A DNA stretch of 64,000 nt from positions 157,176,246 through 157,240,245 of the forward strand of contig CM045763.1 in the NCBI GenBank assembly GCA_025200525.1, read 5' to 3'. The notes below the pieces were generated by a model. That model was not told the origin of the DNA, did no database searches, and worked only from the letters and a program-made list of their open reading frames with translations. This document shows, piece after piece, positions 1-11,707 of the stretch (position 1 is its first letter; each line of letters starts with the position of its first letter). Position numbers and translations under genes: made by a program. Source of the stretch: Camellia lanceoleosa (Eukaryota; Streptophyta; Magnoliopsida; Ericales; Theaceae).

Positions 1-2
1 AA

Positions 3-542
3 GGAGAACAGAGAGGCTCCAAGAGGAGCAAGGATGGTCAGGGTGACGGCAGGAGACAGAGGGGTGCTAACCCTCGGCAGTCTCAGGGTGGTGTTGCTAG
101 ATCGACCTTTCCAGTGCCGAGTGCAGGCTCGGTGAGAGGCAATCAGAGAGATTTCACCTGTTACAAGTGTGGTCAGCTGGGCCACAAGGCTTCGGTTTGC
201 CCACAGAGGAGAGGAGGTCAGAGAGCTGCTTCATCTTTAGCTAGACCACAGAGCCAGAGTCAGGGCAGGGGCCAGTCCTTGTCTTGTTATCAGTGTGGTC
301 TACCTGGGCACCTGAAGAGGTTTTGCCCACAGTTGTGTGCCACTTCGGGCGCGTCTGGTTCTATGCAAACGCAGGGTTTCCAACTGGCTTAGCCTCTGCG
401 AGGGCCTCGAGGCCAATTAAGAACCGTTATCGATATCGTATGCTCCGAGGGGTGAGTAGGTGGATCAGGGGCCTACTCGGCGCGTGTATGCTGCTACCGT
501 GCAGGATCTTGTACCTGCTCCATCAGTTGTGAGAGGTACCTC
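3..542 (+). pseudogene. gag: Element A gag C-terminus with two CCHC zinc knuckles
   Basis: The frame is open from base 3 to a TAG at 390-392. It encodes a basic Arg/Gln/Gly-rich stretch and then two nucleocapsid zinc knuckles: CYKCGQLGHKASVC near 159-200 and CYQCGLPGHLKRFC near 286-327. In retrotransposons such knuckles bind genomic RNA during particle assembly. The TAG stands where element D has CAG, so it is a C-to-T stop. Beyond it the gag-protease linker continues with frameshifts. The start of gag lies outside the window. Confidence 0.85.
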
Positions 543-955
543 TTGTTTTGCAACTCGGTTGCTAGTGTATTGATTGATATGGGTGCATCTCATTCTTTTG
601 TATCTGCTGCATTTGCATCTGTTTTGGGATTGGAGTTGGCACAGTTAGCATCTCCTATTTGTGTAGTGTCACCTATCGGGGGTGAGTTGATTTTGAAACA
701 AGGATGTAGGCGTTGTGATATAGAGGTCACCGATTGCCGGCTTCCATTTCCTTTTGTAGTGATGCCCATGTCGGGATTTGATGTTATTTTGGGTATGGAC
801 TGGCTATCGTCATACCGGGCTGTTATTGATTGCTACCGCCAGAGGGTCACAGTTTGTACCTTGAGCGGGGAGTGTTTCCATTTCTTGGGGGATCGGGTTG
901 GTAGTGTGTTACCACCGGTGTATGATCCGCGAGGGCGGAGTGAGCTTAGTGGTCT
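543..955 (+). pseudogene. pol: Element A aspartic protease, mutated active site, cut off by element B
   Basis: A retropepsin-like domain of about 138 codons. The active-site motif reads D-M-G-A-S (576-590) instead of D-T-G-A-S. ACG to ATG is one C-to-T change at a CpG and removes the conserved Thr. The flap and C-terminal part end in [11 protein letters not shown], typical of plant Ty3/gypsy proteases. The frame runs directly into the element B insertion at 956 and resumes at 10099. In an active element this domain would cut the Gag-Pol polyprotein. Confidence 0.85.
951..955. repeat. Target-site duplication GGTCT, left copy (element B)
   Basis: GGTCT immediately precedes the TGTGACAATTG start of the 5' LTR of element B. 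It recurs at 10094-10098 immediately after the GTTACA end of the 3' LTR. A 5-bp duplication is standard for Ty3/gypsy integration. Confidence 0.93.
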
Positions 956-2791
956 TGTGACAATTGTGTTCAGGTCCGCTCGAGCGGGGATATAACCGCT
1001 TGAGCGTGGAATTGGTACTCTCAGCATCTTAGTCAGTTGCAGGCGCGTCCGCTCGAGCGTGTATATGTCCGCTCAAGCGTGAAATGTTAGCCCCCAGTAA
1101 TTTCACTGTAGCATTGTAAAACTTCCGAGACCCCTCTTTCTTCGCTCGAGCGTGGAATTAGCCGCTCGAGTGGGATCTTCAGATTGTGTCTTACGCTCGA
1201 GCGTGGTAAGTCACGCTCAAGCGGGGGATGCAATGACAGCTTTTAAAATGCAGCAGCTTTAGATCATTTTGACACTTTCCCTTTTCTACTTTTGTCTTTC
1301 CTTTCTCCTTTCTCTTGGAAACCCTAGATCTTCATGTTCAATGGCTTCTATACCTTCAAGATCTGCTCAAATTAGTTAGCAAGGGATGAGGAGTACTTGG
1401 AGGATAGCGCTATCTACCGATTAGATCCAGGATTTGCGATAGGTTTGTGAAGGAGTTCGAAATCGGGGTTTGATAGTCAAGGTAGGGACATTTTATCCTT
1501 GTATCTTCTCTTTCTTGAAGAAATTTCTTAGTATAATGTGTGAGTGATACTTTAATTAGAGTTTTGTTATGTGAAACCCCATTTTATGTATTTCCTTGGC
1601 CACTCATTACCTTGTTTGAATCTTTCTAGATCTCTTTCTAGTATTAGTCGGGATGTAGATAAAGAACAAGATTTGTGAATAGTAGAGGAAAACCTCCTAA
1701 ATCCTTTTTTTAAAAACAAAATCCCAATGTATCTATTTGATCAGAAATTGGTTAGATTAATATAGCATTAAGTTAATTCATGGTTCTGATGAGAAATTAA
1801 TATCTGAATATTATTGTATTTTAATCAATGAAAGATGAAATGTTATTGGTCTATGAGCTTAAGTGGTGTTGATATGCATTGATACTTGATGTCTATTGTG
1901 GAATTAAAGTGCGAATTGACTTTTGTGCATGCTCAAGTCGGTGTGAGTGGATTGAAAGAGTATAAAATAGGATGTAGTGTCATACCCGCGCGGGGAGCTC
2001 TAAAAGGTGTCCAATTGCCCTGTCTAGGCTTACTGCTGGACAAATGTGGAAAAAACATGTTTTTGGGTATCCACACAGTCCTGCCGTATAGTAGCCGGCA
2101 AAAGTGGAAAAACGGATGATTTTCTTGGGTGCCCACTTCCCGCCGTATAGTAGCCGGCGAATGTGGGAATTGTGCATAAAATGGAATGGTTGCTTTATAT
2201 TGGGTTTATATGATGAAATGAATGGGAATTGACTTCTTTTGAATTGTGAATTTTTCATATGTAAGGTTGAAATTGAACATAATGGACCTTGTAATCTTTT
2301 GACTCTTGCCTAATTATAATACCTGTCTAGCTTATGTTACATGATTATCTCACCTTAATGCTATAATTTGTTCAAGGAATTAGATACCCGGATAAAATAT
2401 TCCTACTGGGCATCTCGCTCAACCCTAATCTGTTTTTCAGGGATCGGGGACGCTCAACCTCGATGAGGCACCGGTCCAAAGGCGAGGCCTAGCTCCTTTT
2501 GAGGCATCACTAGCAATTCTTGGCATCTTTTTTAGCTTTGTGTATTTGAAGGATTTTGTAATGAAGCTTTTGTGTGTACTTTTGTAATAGGTACAATTTG
2601 TATGTCGTGAAGGCTTGTATTTTGTTAAGTCATCTTGGTCAATGAACTAGGAACTGGCCTTGAGCCTCGTGGGAATGTAATGTATGTATGGAAACCTCCT
2701 AAGCCTCACTTCAATGGGAAAGATGACTCACTTAGGATTTCTGTGACTATGTTGCCAATGCATTATTAGGGTTAAATTTCAGGGCGTTACA
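956..2791 (+). repeat. Element B 5' LTR (1836 bp)
   Basis: Pairs with 8278-10093. A palindrome array at about 979-1224 is followed by a TATA-like TTTTAAAATG (1241-1250) and a pyrimidine-rich presumed leader with AAACCCTAGATC. Around 2030-2165 a roughly 75-bp unit carrying GCCGTATAGTAGCCGGC is repeated imperfectly about three times. Promoter placement is inferred from position only. Short reading frames inside the LTR are not conserved proteins. Confidence 0.93.
979..1224. repeat. CGCTCGAGCG palindrome array in the element B LTR
   Basis: Eight copies of the 10-bp palindrome CGCTCGAGCG or one-base variants occur as spaced pairs, near 979, 998, 1048, 1067, 1141, 1161, 1192 and 1212. The array ends just before the TATA-like box. 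The 3' LTR keeps seven copies because a 20-bp unit was lost between two repeats. Confidence 0.85.
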
Positions 2792-2794
2792 AGT

Positions 2795-2806
2795 TGGTAT
2801 CAGAGC
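2795..2806 (+). other. Element B primer-binding site (initiator tRNA-Met type)
   Basis: TGGTATCAGAGC begins 3 bp after the LTR end. This is the usual plant primer-binding site complementary to the 3' end of initiator tRNA-Met, where minus-strand DNA synthesis starts. Confidence 0.93.
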
Positions 2807-3177
2807 CTAGGTTAGAATGCGTTGGGCTCGTGGGAAGTGAGATTAGTCGCAATGAGGCCCTTAGACTTTTGAACTGACTCTTTGTGTTTGGTGCTTTTAA
2901 GTGATTATGTGGAAAGTGGGTTGGGATCCCCAGATGTGGCTTTGTCCGTGCATTCTTTGAAATCCTCATGGAAAGACACTTGATCACTGCCTTTTCCACT
3001 TGGAGGTCCATGATTGCCACGGAATTAGCTAACCTCTAGGGAAGACAACTCAAATGTGTTTTGTGTATGATTGATTCCTTGTTTGATTGGGATGTATTTA
3101 GAAGGAGTGAGTATGGACATTTAAGTGTTGATATATTGCTATTGAATTTACCCCTGGTTTCTTTTATTTTCTTATAG
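2807..3177 (+). other. Element B untranslated leader
   Basis: 371 bp between primer-binding site and gag start with no conserved coding sequence. It ends in a T-rich stretch just before the gag ATG. Nothing else was recognised here. Confidence 0.7.
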
Positions 3178-4738
3178 ATGTCTGGGCGAGCTAGAGCACG
3201 GGGTAGGCCCCGACGGGGTGATCGAAACATCCCAGCTCAACCTGAAATCCCTCCACAAGAGGAAGGTGTGGGCCAAAACAATGTACTAGCTCCCCCGGCC
3301 CAAGGAACTATGCGAGTGTTAGCTCGGGAAATGGTGGAGGCATTGCGTGAGTCAATGGAACTGTTGAGAGTTGAACAAGCGGCCAGGACCATTGAGGGCG
3401 AATCAAGGGTTTCCTTCTTGAAAAAGGAGTTCTTTTGTTCCAACCCTGCTGAGTTTGATGGTGAACCAGACCCGATGAAAGCTGACGAGTGGATGGAGCA
3501 AATGGTCAAGTCCTTCGAAATCTTAGACATTAGGGAGAATGAGTTGCGAGTGGCATTAGCAGCGTACCAATTGGAAGGGGAGGCCGGACAATGGTGGAAG
3601 TCTGTTAAGCATAGGGTCGGTTCTACGTGGGAAGCGTTCGCGCAAGCTTTTCAGGACAAATTTCTCCCTCCCACTGCCAAGGAACGACTGAGAAAACAGT
3701 TTGAGCAACTTTTGCAGCTCGATACGCCCGTGGCAGAGTATGAAGCCAAATTCACTAGCTTATCTCGTTTTGCACCTGAATTGGTATCAACAGAAGAAAG
3801 GAAGTGTCTTGAATTTGAGAAGCGGCTGAGACCGAAAATCTTGATGAAAGTGGTTGGCAATATGATTCGTGACTATGATCGTTTAGTCAAAGCTGCAGCT
3901 CATGTAGAAATCACAGTAGAGACTGAAGAAGCAAGGCAAAGATCAAAGAGAACGGGACTGTTGGATACCAGAAGTGACGCGGGTTCTTCCAAGAAGCCTA
4001 GAGGTTCTTCATCATCCTGGCAATCACTCCCGCCACCAACTGAGTCCACAAGCCTTGTGTCGAGCGGGAGTTCAGAAAACATGCCTCGGGTTACTGGTGC
4101 ATGTTATAGATGTGGCCAGATGGGTCACAAAGTTGCAGAGTGTGGACAGGTGGGTGGGGTAAGACCCCAGTCAATGCGTTTTCAGGGTCAACCTCAAGGT
4201 AGAAATCAACAACAGTCTTGTTATCAGTGTGGCCAACCCAGACATTTAAAAAGGTTCTGCCCATAGAAAGCAGGGGGTTTGGAGATAACAGGGTCGAGAC
4301 AGTCAGGGAGCTCACAGATGAGTCAAGGGCAGAGACAATCATATCAACCGGCGCAATCAGGACAGGCATCCAGAACAATTCAGGGAGCCTCGTCTACCCA
4401 GTCTGCGCAGCAAACATACGTCCAAAAAGGTGATACAGGGGAGCAGAAGTCGCAGGGAAGAGTGTATGCAGTTACTACTCCTGAGCAAGCTACAGGATCA
4501 TTAGTGGTGCGAGGTACATTTCTCATCTTTAATACATGGGCAAAGGTGTTAGTAGATACTGGGGCTTCGCATTCTTTTATCGCCACATCATTTGCATCAT
4601 TGTTGAACTTAGCAAGTCGACAACTACAAGTCCCACTTATAGTGGAATCACCGGTAGGGAGGAAGGTTAATCTAACTCGAGAATGTCAAGGGTGTGTAAT
4701 TGAAGTAGAAGGTCGACAACTTCCTTTTTAACTTTATA
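3178..4738 (+). pseudogene. gag: Element B gag with internal stop
   Basis: Starts at the ATG encoding MSGRARARGRPRRG, a basic N-terminus shared with element D. The capsid-like Retrotrans_gag core lies at about residues 80-240 (AYQLEGEAGQWWKS; WEAFAQAFQDKF). Two zinc knuckles follow: CYRCGQMGHKVAEC and CYQCGQPRHLKRFC. TAG at 4264-4266 replaces the CAG seen in element A, and the same frame continues to 4731, where an extra T in a T-run shifts the frame inside protease. Gag and pol were therefore originally one continuous frame, as is usual for chromoviruses. Confidence 0.92.
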
Positions 4739-4985
4739 ATGCTAGAAATGGTAAGTTTTGACGTGATTCTCGGCATGGATTGGTTGGTCGCGTATCGGGC
4801 GACAATAGATTGTCATCGGGGAAGGGTCACAGTGTGTACTGTAAGTGGTGATTGTTTTACATTATTGGGGGATAGGTGCGATAGGTTTTTACCCTTGTCA
4901 CACAACCCTGGTGGTCAAGATCAAGTTAGTTTCCTTTTAGCAAGTTTGTGGAAGGATGGAAGCAATGTGAATCAGGATGAGTTCC
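4540..4985 (+). pseudogene. pol: Element B aspartic protease (active site intact, frameshifted)
   Basis: Retropepsin-like domain with an intact D-T-G-A-S active site (DTGA at 4555-4566). The C-terminal part, [15 protein letters not shown], lies in the next frame. The frame changes in a T-run near 4725-4731, consistent with one inserted T after the codons for RQLPF. An active copy would process the polyprotein. Confidence 0.9.
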
Positions 4986-5968
4986 CAAGAGTAGTGAGTG
5001 AATATCCCGACGTCTTTCCTGATGATCTCATAGAGTTACCACCTCCCAGGGAGGTAGAGTTTACAATAGACCTGTTTCTGGGTACAGCACCGATCTCATT
5101 GTCACCGTATAGGTTTGCTCCGGCTGAATTAGTGGTTCTGAAAGAACAGTTGCAGGAGTTGCTTCAAAAGGGTTTTATACGTCCCAGTACGTCACTGTGG
5201 AGAGCTTCAGCATTGTTTGCCAAGAAGAAAGATGGATCCTTAAGGTTGTGTGTAGATTATCGAAAGTTAAATCAAGTTACGGTAAAGAACAAATACCCCT
5301 TCCCTAGAATAGATGACTCCTTTGATCAACTTAAGGGTTCTTGCTGTTTCTCCAAAATAGATTTGAGGTCGGGTTACCACCAAATTCGAGTTAGGAATGA
5401 AGACATTCCCAAGACTGCCTTTCGTACTCGGTATGGTCATTATGAGTTCTTGGTTATGCCATTTGGGCTGACTAACGCCCCAGCCACATTTATGGACTTA
5501 ATGAATCATATCTTTAGAGAATTTCTTGATACATTTGTAGTGGTCTTCGTGGATGATATACTTATTTATTCACCCTCAGAAGAAGAGCATGAAGGACACC
5601 TTCGCACGACCTTACAGCTTCTTAGAGAGCACCGACTCTATGCTAAATATGAAAAATGTGAATTTTGGCTTACGGAGGTGAAATTTTTGGGTCACGTAGT
5701 TTCGGGAGATGGGGTTATGGTAGATTCCTCAAAAGTAGAAGTTTTGTTAAATTGGAAGCAGCCTAAGGATGTTTCAGAAATTCGAAGCTTTTTGGGTTTG
5801 GCCGGTTATTATCGCCGTTTTGTGAAGAACTGCTCTTCCTTAGGATCGCCGTTAACTCGATTAACCCGTAAGGGAGTAAAGTTTGTTTGGAGTAAGGAAT
5901 GTGAAAACTCTTTTCAAGAATTGAAGTTTAGATTAACTACTGCACCTATTCTCATCATTCTAGAATGA
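4986..5968 (+). pseudogene. pol: Element B reverse transcriptase
   Basis: A nearly complete RT domain of about 320 codons. Motifs in order: [53 protein letters not shown], the catalytic F-V-D-D box (5546-5557) followed by ILIYS, KCEFW, and [14 protein letters not shown] copies element RNA into DNA. TGA at 5966-5968 separates RT from RNase H; element A has AGA there, so CGA-to-TGA is the simplest origin. Confidence 0.94.
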
Positions 5969-6585
5969 GGATTAGGATATGTAGTATATTGTGATGCCTC
6001 TAGGGAGGGATTGGGATGTGTCCTAATGCAAGAAGGAAAGGTAGTAGCATACGGCTCACGCCAATTGAAGGTTCATGAGGGAAATTACCCTACCCATGAT
6101 CTAGAACTCGCTGCCGTCGTTTTTGCCTTGAAGTTGTGGAGACACTACCTCTACGGTGAGAAATTTGAAGTCTTTTCTGACCATAAAAGCCTCAAATACC
6201 TGTTTTCTCAAAAAGATTTGAACCTACGACAACGAAGGTGGATGGAATTTTTAGAAGATTATGATTTTGAAATACACTACCATCCGGGCAAAGCCAATGT
6301 GGTAGCGGACGCTTTGAATAGAAAGTCAATGAGTACAATAGCCAATCTGGCAATAAACGAATGGAAGATGCTGGGAAATGTTAATGAGTATCCTTTGCGG
6401 CTCAATGAATCTTCGGCGCAAGCGAATCTTTTTGCCACTATCGTACAACCCACTCTCGTTACAAGAGTGATTGAAGCTCAATTGGGTGATCCAAAAGTAG
6501 AAATCATCAAAGGAAGAATCCGACTGGGAAAGGAAGAAAGGGGCCTAAATGTTCATACCGACTCTAGTGTTCGTTACCTTGATTT
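5969..6585 (+). pseudogene. pol: Element B RNase H and linker
   Basis: RNase H follows the TGA in the same frame: [14 protein letters not shown] (first catalytic Asp), [14 protein letters not shown] (Glu), [10 protein letters not shown] (Asp), then [11 protein letters not shown] at the C-terminus. It removes the RNA strand of the RNA-DNA hybrid. A less conserved linker leads into integrase. No extra break is visible within this stretch. Confidence 0.92.
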
Positions 6586-7311
6586 TCTATTCGTGCCTGA
6601 ATCTATGAGAAATGAAGTTTTGAAAGACTTTCATCATTCTCATCTCGCTGTGCATCCGGGGGGCGCAAAAATGTACCGTGACCTAAGCCGCCAATTCTGG
6701 TGGAGGGGCATGAAGGAGGATGTTGCCTCTTTCGTATCCAGGTGCTTGACGTGTCAACAAATTAAGGCAGAACATCAAAGACTAGCTGGACTATTGCAAC
6801 CCCTTCCAGTTGCTGAATGGAAGTGGGAGTACGTCAATATGGATTTCGTTTCTGGTCTTCCCAGGACCCAGAAAAGTAATGATGCTGTATGGGTGATTGT
6901 TGACAGGCTTACTAAGTCAGCTCACTTCCTCGCCATGAGCATGGGGGATTCAGTAGAATTCTTAGCTGAACTTTACGTTCGTGAAATCGTCCGTCTCCAC
7001 GGAGTACCAATCAGTATAGTGTCTGACAGGGACCTCGTTTTACAGCCAGGTTGTGGCAGAGTCTCCAAGGCGCTTTGGGAACTCAGTTGAACTTTAGTAC
7101 CGCATATCACCCCCAAACTGATGGACAGACCGAACGTGTGATTCAGATTCTAGAAGATATGTTGAGGGCTTGTGTATTAGATTTTAAAGGGTCGTGGGAG
7201 AAGTATTTACCCCTGGTTGAATTTGCGTATAATAATAGTTTCCAAGCAAGTATTGGAATGGCACCCTTCGAAGCGTTGTATGGACGTCCATGTAGATCAC
7301 CGGTATGCTAG
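6586..7311 (+). pseudogene. pol: Element B integrase, zinc-binding and catalytic core
   Basis: The H-H-C-C zinc-binding module is present ([23 protein letters not shown]), followed by the D,D-35-E core: first Asp in NMDFVSGLP, second in IVSDRD, Glu in [12 protein letters not shown] 1-nt deletion near 7030, just after the second Asp, shifts the frame. TAG at 7309-7311 replaces the Trp codon TGG seen in element A. Integrase would insert the DNA copy. Two defects inside the core make this copy inactive. Confidence 0.92.
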
Positions 7312-7884
7312 ACTGAAGTGGGAGATTCATCTCTGTTAGGTCCAGATCTAGTTCGTGAGACTACTGAGAAAATAACCCTCATTCGGAAAAGGCTAGTCAC
7401 TGCTCAAAGCAGACAAAAGAATTATGCAGATAAGAGACGACGACCCCTGTCCTTTCAGGTCGGCGACCATGTGTTTTTGAAGATTTCCCCATGAAAAGGG
7501 TTGATGAGATTTGGCCGAAGTGGAAAACTGTCCCCAAGGTACATAGGTCCCTTTGACGCCATTGAACAAGTCGAGGAGGTAGCATACCATCTCGCATTAC
7601 CCCCTCAGCTCTCACGAATCCATAATGTATTTCACGTATCTATGCTTCGTAAATATGAGCCCGACCCCTCCCATGTGTTAGATTGGTCAGAAATTGAGGT
7701 AGACGATGATACATCATACGAAGAAAAACCAATACAAATTCTTGATACACGGGAACAAGTATTGAGAGGTAAAACAATCCCGCTAGTTAAAGTGTTGTGG
7801 TATCACCATGGTGTAGAGGAAGCGACATGGGAACGAGACGCCGAAGTCCGCGAGGCATACCTCGAACTGTTTCCAAATCCGTGA
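7312..7884 (+). pseudogene. pol: Element B integrase C-terminus and chromodomain
   Basis: Continues in frame 1 after the TAG. TGA at 7492-7494 interrupts the SPRKGLMRFG motif (GPY/F-type region, GPFDAIEQV). The end is a chromodomain: EKPIQILDTREQ, LVKVLWYHHGVEEATWERD, ending at 7884. Chromodomains of this group are thought to direct integration into heterochromatin, which fits the surroundings. It is intact over roughly 50 residues and shared with A and D. Confidence 0.9.
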
Positions 7885-8277
7885 GGAATAGCATTTTCTA
7901 TATTTCTCAATTGATTAATAACGTTAATCTTGAACCACAGACTCTTAGTGCTCTTTTCAATATTGACGTAGAATTACAATTAAATTGGACGTGGAGTGCT
8001 TGTTTGACTTTAACTGGTAATTGTGTTAAGTATAAACGAAGTCCTTGTGGTTATACCTCTGTTGATTGATACATGCTCAGGTAGGAATATTTATGGGTAT
8101 TCATGCATGACGATTAATGATGAAATATGTAGAGAAATTGATGTATGGTGCAATGAGATAAGAGAAAAATAGGAAAATGGATGTATTTAGACCTGTTTAT
8201 TTGGGAATTGTCACAGCTTATAGCTGGTGAGAGGTCGAAAACAATTTCGGGGGCGAAATTCCCTAAGGGGGGAAATT
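7885..8277 (+). other. Element B 3' untranslated region with polypurine tract
   Basis: Non-coding stretch of about 390 bp, AT-rich, with no conserved frame. It ends in the polypurine tract AAGGGGGGAAA (8265-8275) two bases before the 3' LTR. The tract primes plus-strand DNA synthesis. GACGAAATTC-like sequence before the tract is also seen in A and D. Confidence 0.85.
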
Positions 8278-10093
8278 TGTGACAATTGTGTTCAGGTCCG
8301 CTCGAGCGGGGATATAACCGCTCGAGCATGGAATTGGTACTCTCAGCATCTTAGTCAGTTGCAGGCGCGTCCGCTCGAGCGTGAAATGTTAGCCCCCAGT
8401 AATTTCATTGTAGCACTGGAAAACTTCTGAGACCCCTCTTTCTCCGCTCGAGCTGGAATTAGTCGCTCGAGCAGGATCTTTAGATTGTGTCTTACACTCG
8501 AGCATGGTAAGTCACGCTCGAGCGGGGGATGCAATGACAGCTTTTAAAATGCAGCAGCTTTAGATCATTTTGACACTTTCCCTTTTCTACTTTTGTCTTT
8601 CCTTTCTCCTTTCTCTTGGAAACCCTAGATCTTCATCTTCAATGGCTTCTATACCTTCAAGATCTGCTCAAATTAGTTAGCAAGGGACGAGGAGTACTTG
8701 GAGGATAGCACTATCTACCGATTAGATCCGGGATTTGCGATAGGTTTGTGAAGGAGTTCGAAATCGGGGTTTGATAGTCAAGGTAGGGACATTTTATCCT
8801 TGTATCTTCTCTTTCTTGAAGAAATTTCTTAGTATAATGTGTGAGTGATACTTTAATTAGAGTTTTGTTATGTGAAACCCCATTTTATGTATTTCCTTGG
8901 CCACTCATTACCTTGTTTGAATCTTTCTAGATCTCTTTCTAGTATTAGTCAGGATGTAGATAAAGAACAAGATTTGTGAATAGTAAAGGAAAACCTCCTA
9001 AATCCTTTTTTTAAAAACAAAATCCCAATGTATCTATTTGATCAGAAATTGGTTAGATTAATATAGCATTAAGTTAATTCATGGTTCTGATGAGAAATTA
9101 ATATTTCAATATTATTGTATTTTAATCAATGAAAGATGAAATGTTATTGGTCTATGAGCTTAAGTGGTGTTGATATGCATTGATACTTGATGTCTATTGT
9201 GGAATTAAAGTGTGAATTGACTTTTGTGCATGCTCAAGTCGGTGTGAGTGGATTGAAAGAGTATAAAATAGGATGTAGTGTCGTACCCGCGCGGGGAGCT
9301 CTAAAAGGTGTCCAATTGCCCTGTCTAGGCTTACCGTTGGACAAATGTGGAAAAAAACATGTTTTTGGGTGTCCACACAGTCTTGCCGTATAGTAGCCGG
9401 CAAAAGTGGAAAAACGGATGATTTTCTTGGGTGCCCACTTCCTGCCGTATAGTAGCCGGCGAATGTGGGATTTGTGCATAAAATGGAATGGTTGCTTTAT
9501 ATTGGGTTTATATGATAAAATGAATGGGAATTGACTTCTTTTGAATTGTGAATTTTTCATATGTAAGGTTGAAATTGAACATAATGGACCTTGTAATCTT
9601 TTGACTCTTGCCTAATTATAATACCTGTCTAGCTTATGTTACATGATTATCTCACCTTAATGCTATAATTTGTTCAAGGAATTAGATACCCGGATAAAAT
9701 ATTCCTACTGGGCATCTCGCTCAACCCTAATCTGTTTTTCAGGGATCGAGGACGCTCAACCTCGATGAGGCACCGGTCCAAAGGCGAGGCCTAGCTCCTT
9801 TTGAGGCATCACTAGCAATTCTTGGCATCTTTTTTAGCTTTGTGTATTTGAAGGATTTTGTAATGAAGCTTTTGTGTGTACTTTTGTAATAGGTACAATT
9901 TGTATGTCGTGAAGGCTTGTATTTTGTTAAGTCATCTTGGTCAATGAACTAGGAACTGGCCTTGAGCCTCGTGGGAATGTAATGTATGTATGGAAACCTC
10001 CTAAGCCTCACTTCAATGGGAAAGATGACTCACTTAGGATTTCTGTGACTATGTTGCCAATGCATTATTAGGGTTAAATTTCAAGGCGTTACA
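8278..10093 (+). repeat. Element B 3' LTR (1816 bp)
   Basis: Direct repeat of 956-2791. It is 20 bp shorter, explained by loss of one CGCTCAAGCG-containing unit next to 8368. A C-to-T or G-to-A pattern is visible in several palindrome copies (CTCGAGCGTG versus CTCGAGCATG). The flank is GGTCT at 10094-10098. Confidence 0.94.
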
Positions 10094-10098
10094 GGTCT
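10094..10098. repeat. Target-site duplication GGTCT, right copy (element B)
   Basis: Matches 951-955. After it the element A reading frame resumes ([13 protein letters not shown]), continuing the protease-RT linker. Confidence 0.93.
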
Positions 10099-11130
10099 TC
10101 TCGCTAGCTTCATGAGTGGTGAGTGTGATGAGACCCAGATTGTATTACCGAGAGTGGTTTGTGAGTATTCGGATGTTTTTCCTGAAGATCTCGTTAGTTT
10201 GCCACCTCACCGAGAGACTGAGTTCTCTTTTGATTTAGTGCCCGGCACAGCGCCGATTTCTAGGGCACCTTATCGTTTTGCCCCAGCCAAGTTGAGTGAG
10301 TTGAAGATTTAGCTCCAGGAGTTGCTGGATAAGGGCTTTATTCACCCTAGTGTTTCGCCGTGGGGAGCACCGGCCCTCTTTGCTAAAAAGAAAGATGGTG
10401 CCTTGAGACTTTGTACCGACTATTGGAAGTTGAATCGGGCTATGGTCAAGAATAAGTACCCTATGCCCCATATTGATGATTTGTTTGACTAGTTGAAGGG
10501 TCCCTGTTGTTTCTCTAAGATAGACTTGAGATCAGGTTACCACCAGTTGAGGGTCAGGGAGGAGGATATTCCGAAGACGGCATTCCGTACACGGTATGGC
10601 CATTATGAGTTTCTGGTGATGCGATTTGGGCTCACCAATGCACCGGCAGTCTTTATGGACTTGATGAATCGGATCTTCCAGGAATTCTTAGATCGATTTG
10701 TAGTCGTTTTCGTGGACGACATTCTTATCTATTCACCTTCGGAGGAGGAGCATGAGGAACACTTGAGAGTGGTGCTTGAGTTGCTTAGAGCCTATAGGCT
10801 GTATGCCAAGTTTGGGAAGTGTGAGTTCTAGCTAGGGAAAGTCAAGTTCTTAGGCCATGTGGTATCCGGGGAAGGGGTGTCTGTTGATACATCCAAGATT
10901 GAGGCGGTGCAAGATTAGGCACAGCCTAAGAGTGTTTTTGAGATCCGTAGTTTTCTTGGATTAGCTAGGTATTACCGCCGGTTTGTGAAAGATTTCTCTA
11001 GGCTAGCTTCGCCGTTGACTAGGTTGACACAGAAAGGGGTCAAGTTTGTATGGAGTGAGACTTGTGAAAAGTCGTTCCAAGAGTTGAAGGTTAGATTGAC
11101 CACCACTCCGGTCTTGGTTATTCCGGAGAG
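10099..11130 (+). pseudogene. pol: Element A reverse transcriptase with stops
   Basis: Resumes after element B in one frame. Motifs: [46 protein letters not shown] (Met-Pro changed to Met-Arg), the F-V-D-D box at 10709-10720 and [12 protein letters not shown] stops occur at 10310, 10490, 10829 and 10916. The last three align with CAG, TGG and TGG in element D. No frameshift is needed up to 12232. The catalytic box is intact but translation would be impossible. Confidence 0.93.
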
Positions 11131-11707
11131 AGGGTTGGGTTATGCGGTTTATTGTGATGCCTCACGAGAGGGTTTGGGTTGTGTGTTGATGCAAGAAGGG
11201 AAAGTGGTAGCCTATGGCTCACGTTAGTTGAAAATTCATGAGAAGAATTACCCCACACATGACCTAGAGTTAGCAGCAGTAATTTTTGCCTTGAAGATGT
11301 GGAGGCATTACCTGTATGGTGAGAAGTTCGAGGTGTTCTCGGACCATAAGAGTTTGAAGTATCTGTTTACACAAAGAGAGTTGAATCTGAGGCAGAGAAG
11401 GTGGATGGAGTTCATTGAGGATTACGATTTTGAGTTACACTATCACCCTAAAAAGGCCAATGTTGTGGCCGATGCCCTTAGTAGAAAATCCATTAGTGAT
11501 GTAGCTTGCATAGCCATCTGGGAATAGGAGATGTTGGGGGTACTTGGCGAGTTCGATTTGCTTTTGGGCGAATCTGTTGAGGCTGCGGCCTTGTTTTCTG
11601 TTGTTGTGCAGCCTACACTTATGACTTGAGTGTTAGAGGCACAGGGAGGTGACCTTGAGGTAGAAGCCCTCTGAGAGAAGATCTCCGGTGGGAAGGTTGA
11701 GAAGGGT
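11131..11707 (+). pseudogene. pol: Element A RNase H and linker
   Basis: RNase H motifs [39 protein letters not shown] and [11 protein letters not shown] are in order. Stops: TAG at 11225 and 11525, TGA at 11627 and 11672. Element D has TGG at the 11525 position and CGA at the 11627 position. The frame is otherwise collinear with D. Confidence 0.9.

Larger units (their letters stand above)
956..10093 (+). mobile_element. Element B: complete but inactive Tekay-like retrotransposon nested in element A
   Basis: Full-length 9138-bp element: 5' LTR 956-2791, primer-binding site 2795-2806, one gag-pol reading frame 3178-7884, polypurine tract 8265-8275, 3' LTR 8278-10093, TSD GGTCT. The LTRs start TGTGACAATTG and end GGCGTTACA (canonical TG...CA). 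The coding frame has four in-frame stops and two 1-nt frameshifts, so it cannot make a polyprotein. LTR copies are very similar; the main difference is a 20-bp repeat unit missing from the 3' copy. RT and chromodomain sequences are clearly distinct from those of A and D, so B is a separate subfamily. Confidence 0.95.

Noticed and set aside
1300..1335. AAACCCTAGATC and AAAACCCTAAATTT as telomere-like repeats
   Set aside because: Single occurrences in LTR leaders, not tandem TTTAGGG repeats.
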